Shown here piece by piece: positions 13,625 through 14,751 of a DNA stretch of 14,751 bases. Origin of the DNA: CAZVBV01 sp964578905 (lineage in GTDB: Bacteria; Patescibacteriota; Gracilibacteria; UBA4473); contig CAZOER010000022.1 of the NCBI GenBank assembly GCA_964578905.1, positions 1 to 14,751 on the forward strand. Reading direction: 5' to 3'. The notes under the pieces were generated by a model that saw only the letters and a program-made list of their open reading frames with translations, was not told where the DNA came from and searched no databases. Numbering within the stretch: the stretch's first letter is position 1; every line of letters starts with the position of its first letter. Both the position numbers and the translations under genes were made by a program.

Positions 13625-13926
13625 AGTTCCTTTCGTGGAAGCATAAAAAGATTCTTTTTATCTTCTCAAAGAAACGGACTAATCTCTGATCTTTTACGTG
13701 CTTCTACTCGGAATTCATGGTGATAAGTGTTTCTCAATAAATGAACATTTTTCCCCATGAGTTCCAGAGATTTCTGGAAATACTTGTGGGTTAAACACTT
13801 TCTTTTAATTCGGCATAACAAAAACCAGATCTCTTTTAAAGGGTAGGCATATATTTTTCTAAGGGGTTGAAGAGATTAGTTTTTGTGGCTCGATTTACTT
13901 ACAGTAGTAAATCGGGTCTTTTTTTT
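13625..13926 (+). ncRNA. Candidate structured RNA, about 300 nt
   Basis: This stretch has no convincing gene on either strand but is bounded by a promoter and a strong terminator. It holds several helices that are nested in the right order: ACTAATCTCT 13678-13687 with AGAGATTAGT 13871-13880; GATCT 13688-13692 with AGATC 13827-13831; GTGCT 13698-13702 with GGCAT 13812-13816 (two G-U pairs); GAATT 13711-13715 with AATTC 13807-13811; AAGTGTTT 13725-13732 with AAACACTT 13793-13800; and a terminal hairpin TTCCAGA 13762-13768 with TCTGGAA 13773-13779. The long rod of about 200 nt with internal loops is reminiscent of 6S RNA, but no family motif was recognised. The conserved cores of RNase P RNA, tmRNA and SRP RNA were not found. 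Confidence 0.4.
13887..13926 (+). terminator. Rho-independent terminator upstream of the PGK-like gene
   Basis: Stem 13887-13899 with 13906-13918 (core CGATTTACT/AGTAAATCG, extended by G-C, C-G and two G-U pairs), 6-nt loop, then eight T (13919-13926). It closes the candidate RNA; the next gene has a separate promoter downstream. Confidence 0.85.
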
Positions 13927-13943
13927 GTATGTCTCAATTTTTC

Positions 13944-13972
13944 TTGCCCCACTCTTTTTTCCCTTCTACAAT
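13944..13972 (+). promoter_or_regulatory. Promoter of the PGK-like gene, leaderless arrangement
   Basis: TTGCCC (13944-13949), 17-nt spacer, TACAAT (13967-13972). The ATG at 13980 follows after exactly 7 nt (another ATG is at 13977). This supports 13980 over the in-frame ATG at 13929. Confidence 0.55.
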
Positions 13973-13979
13973 CCAAATG

Positions 13980-14642
13980 ATGAAAATTAAAAAACTCACT
14001 CCCGAAGTCGTCAAAGATAAAATTGTCTTGATCCGTATGGATTACAATGTCCCGAGAAAAGAAGGGAAAGTGGCTGAAAACACACGCATTATTGAGTCAT
14101 TGCCAACGATTCAATTTCTTATCGATAATGGAGCGAAGCAAATACATATCCTAACGCATGTAGGACGCCCAAAAGGACAAGTGGTGAGCGAACTCTCGAC
14201 AAAGTTTTTAATCCCCGAACTCGAGAAACAGTTTGGAGAATCCGTGGAATTCCGATCAGAATATACGGCGGGAGGCGCTCGGATTCAGCTTCATGAAAAT
14301 GTGCGTTTCAGACCAGAAGAAAAAACAAATGAACCAAACTTTCCCCAAGAAATACTCGATGGAATCAAACCAGACGTTTTTGTTTTGGAAGGATTTGCCG
14401 TTGCGCACAGACCACAGGCTTCGGTTATCGGGTTTTCCGGACGTATTCCTTGTTACCCTGGGTTTGGAATAGAGAAAGAAATCGAGCACCTCTCCCCTTT
14501 CTTGAGTGAAGAAAAAATCATGTTGGATGATTCATGGTTCGCTCAAGGGGCAAAGGATATTCAAAAATTTCACGACTTCAGACATGATATCCCTATTATC
14601 ATCAACGAAGAAAATATTCGTGCAGGAAGGATTAAACTGTGA
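13980..14642 (+). CDS. Phosphoglycerate kinase N-terminal domain with foreign C-terminus
   Basis: 220 residues up to TGA. Residues 1 to about 171 are the 3-phosphoglycerate-binding domain of PGK: RMDYNVP at 19-25, THVGRPKG (usual SHLGRPKG), ENVRFRPEE, FAVAHRPQAS (usual DAFGTAHRAHAS) and GFGIEKEIEHL at the domain end. PGK is normally about 390-400 residues; the hinge and the whole nucleotide-binding domain, with its GGAK and GGGD motifs, are absent. From about residue 181 (14520) the chain changes to a segment resembling the C-terminal region of FAD-linked oxidases, which continues in frame beyond the TGA. As it stands it cannot phosphorylate ADP, so it is either a broken or fused gene, a non-catalytic PGK-N protein, or an assembly join of two genes. 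The frame is also open from an ATG at 13929, but the promoter favours 13980. Confidence 0.7.
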   Translation: MKIKKLTPEVVKDKIVLIRMDYNVPRKEGKVAENTRIIESLPTIQFLIDNGAKQIHILTHVGRPKGQVVSELSTKFLIPELEKQFGESVEFRSEYTAGGARIQLHENVRFRPEEKTNEPNFPQEILDGIKPDVFVLEGFAVAHRPQASVIGFSGRIPCYPGFGIEKEIEHLSPFLSEEKIMLDDSWFAQGAKDIQKFHDFRHDIPIIINEENIRAGRIKL

Positions 14643-14751
14643 ACAGATATGGCTGTTACTGATAAGCACTTTATTTCAATGATGGAGTTCTACAAGAAGA
14701 CTTTAGCTAATAACGATTTGGATTACGTCATGTTTGGGCATTTAGGGGATA
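14520..14751 (+). pseudogene. C-terminal fragment of a FAD-linked oxidase, with in-frame TGA, runs off window
   Basis: In the same frame as the PGK-like part, the translation reads DDSWFAQGAKDIQKFHDFRH, then DIPIIINEENIRAGRIKL, a TGA at 14640-14642, then TDMAVTDKHFISMMEFYKKT and LDYVMFGHLGD at the window edge. The F-R-H-x-x-P...N-E block, the K-x-(G/S)-T-D-(M/I)-A-V-P-like block and the F-G-H-(I/L)-G-(D/N) metal-site motif are those of the C-terminal domain of FAD-binding oxidases of the GlcD/D-lactate dehydrogenase type, from memory. The TGA takes the place of the Gly or Ser of (G/S)-T-D. The FAD-binding N-terminal domain is missing upstream. The reading continues with no further stop to the end. 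Confidence 0.55.

Noticed and set aside
13625..13926. Known RNAs: RNase P RNA, tmRNA, SRP RNA or a T-box leader
   Set aside because: The conserved GAGGAAAGTCC/ACAGAAA, tmRNA ends, GGAAGGAAGCAGCC and T-box sequences are not present.
1..14751. CRISPR array, tRNA genes, insertion sequence or prophage
   Set aside because: No regularly spaced direct repeats, no cloverleaf with a TTCGANNC arm at the right spacing, and no transposase, integrase or phage gene was found.

Overview
The window (roughly 40 % GC by eye, densely coding on both strands, no tRNA or rRNA seen) looks like chromosomal core DNA from a small-genome bacterium, most likely Candidate Phyla Radiation (Patescibacteria), perhaps near Peregrinibacteria/Gracilibacteria. 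The reasons are indirect: many short orphan proteins, few Shine-Dalgarno sequences, a ribosomal protein L19 with a long acidic tail, a half-length CarB, strong preference for GGA (Gly) and CGA (Arg), and sparse use of TGA as a stop (3 of 16 intact genes). The assignment is inference.

Layout. 1-106: end of an upstream transcript with a terminator. 107-1750 (+): CarB-like carbamoyl-phosphate synthetase, N-terminal half only. 1758-3198 (-): a small orphan, rplS (L19), and a winged-helix regulator. 3417-4992 (-): trigger factor followed by a LapA-like two-helix membrane protein and a strong hairpin terminator. 5085-6074 (+): secreted tandem SNase-fold protein. 6083-6196: a MITE/REP-like palindromic element. 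6260-9958 (+): tightly packed run proS, PhnP-like metallo-hydrolase, lycopene-cyclase-like membrane protein, RNase HI; the middle two genes are visibly more AT-rich. 9999-10391 (+): orphan with its own promoter, abutting folC end to end. 10392-12076 (-): small membrane protein, RelB/DinJ-type antitoxin, folC. 12139-13554 (-): gatB. 13555-13976: a long non-coding gap with a promoter, nested inverted repeats and a strong terminator, read here as a candidate structured RNA. 13980-14751 (+): N-terminal domain of phosphoglycerate kinase joined in frame to what looks like the C-terminal part of a FAD-linked oxidase, interrupted by one in-frame TGA.

The genes mostly serve translation and folding (rplS, tig, proS, gatB), nucleotide and folate metabolism (carB half, folC) and nucleic-acid turnover (rnhA). 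Readable promoters share -35 TTGAC(A/C/G) and -10 boxes that are often TACAAT/TACAAA, and three of them (proS, gatB, PGK-like) place the -10 exactly 7 nt before the ATG, which suggests leaderless mRNAs. The most unusual parts are the PGK/FAD-oxidase junction with its in-frame TGA, and the 300-nt candidate RNA just upstream of it.
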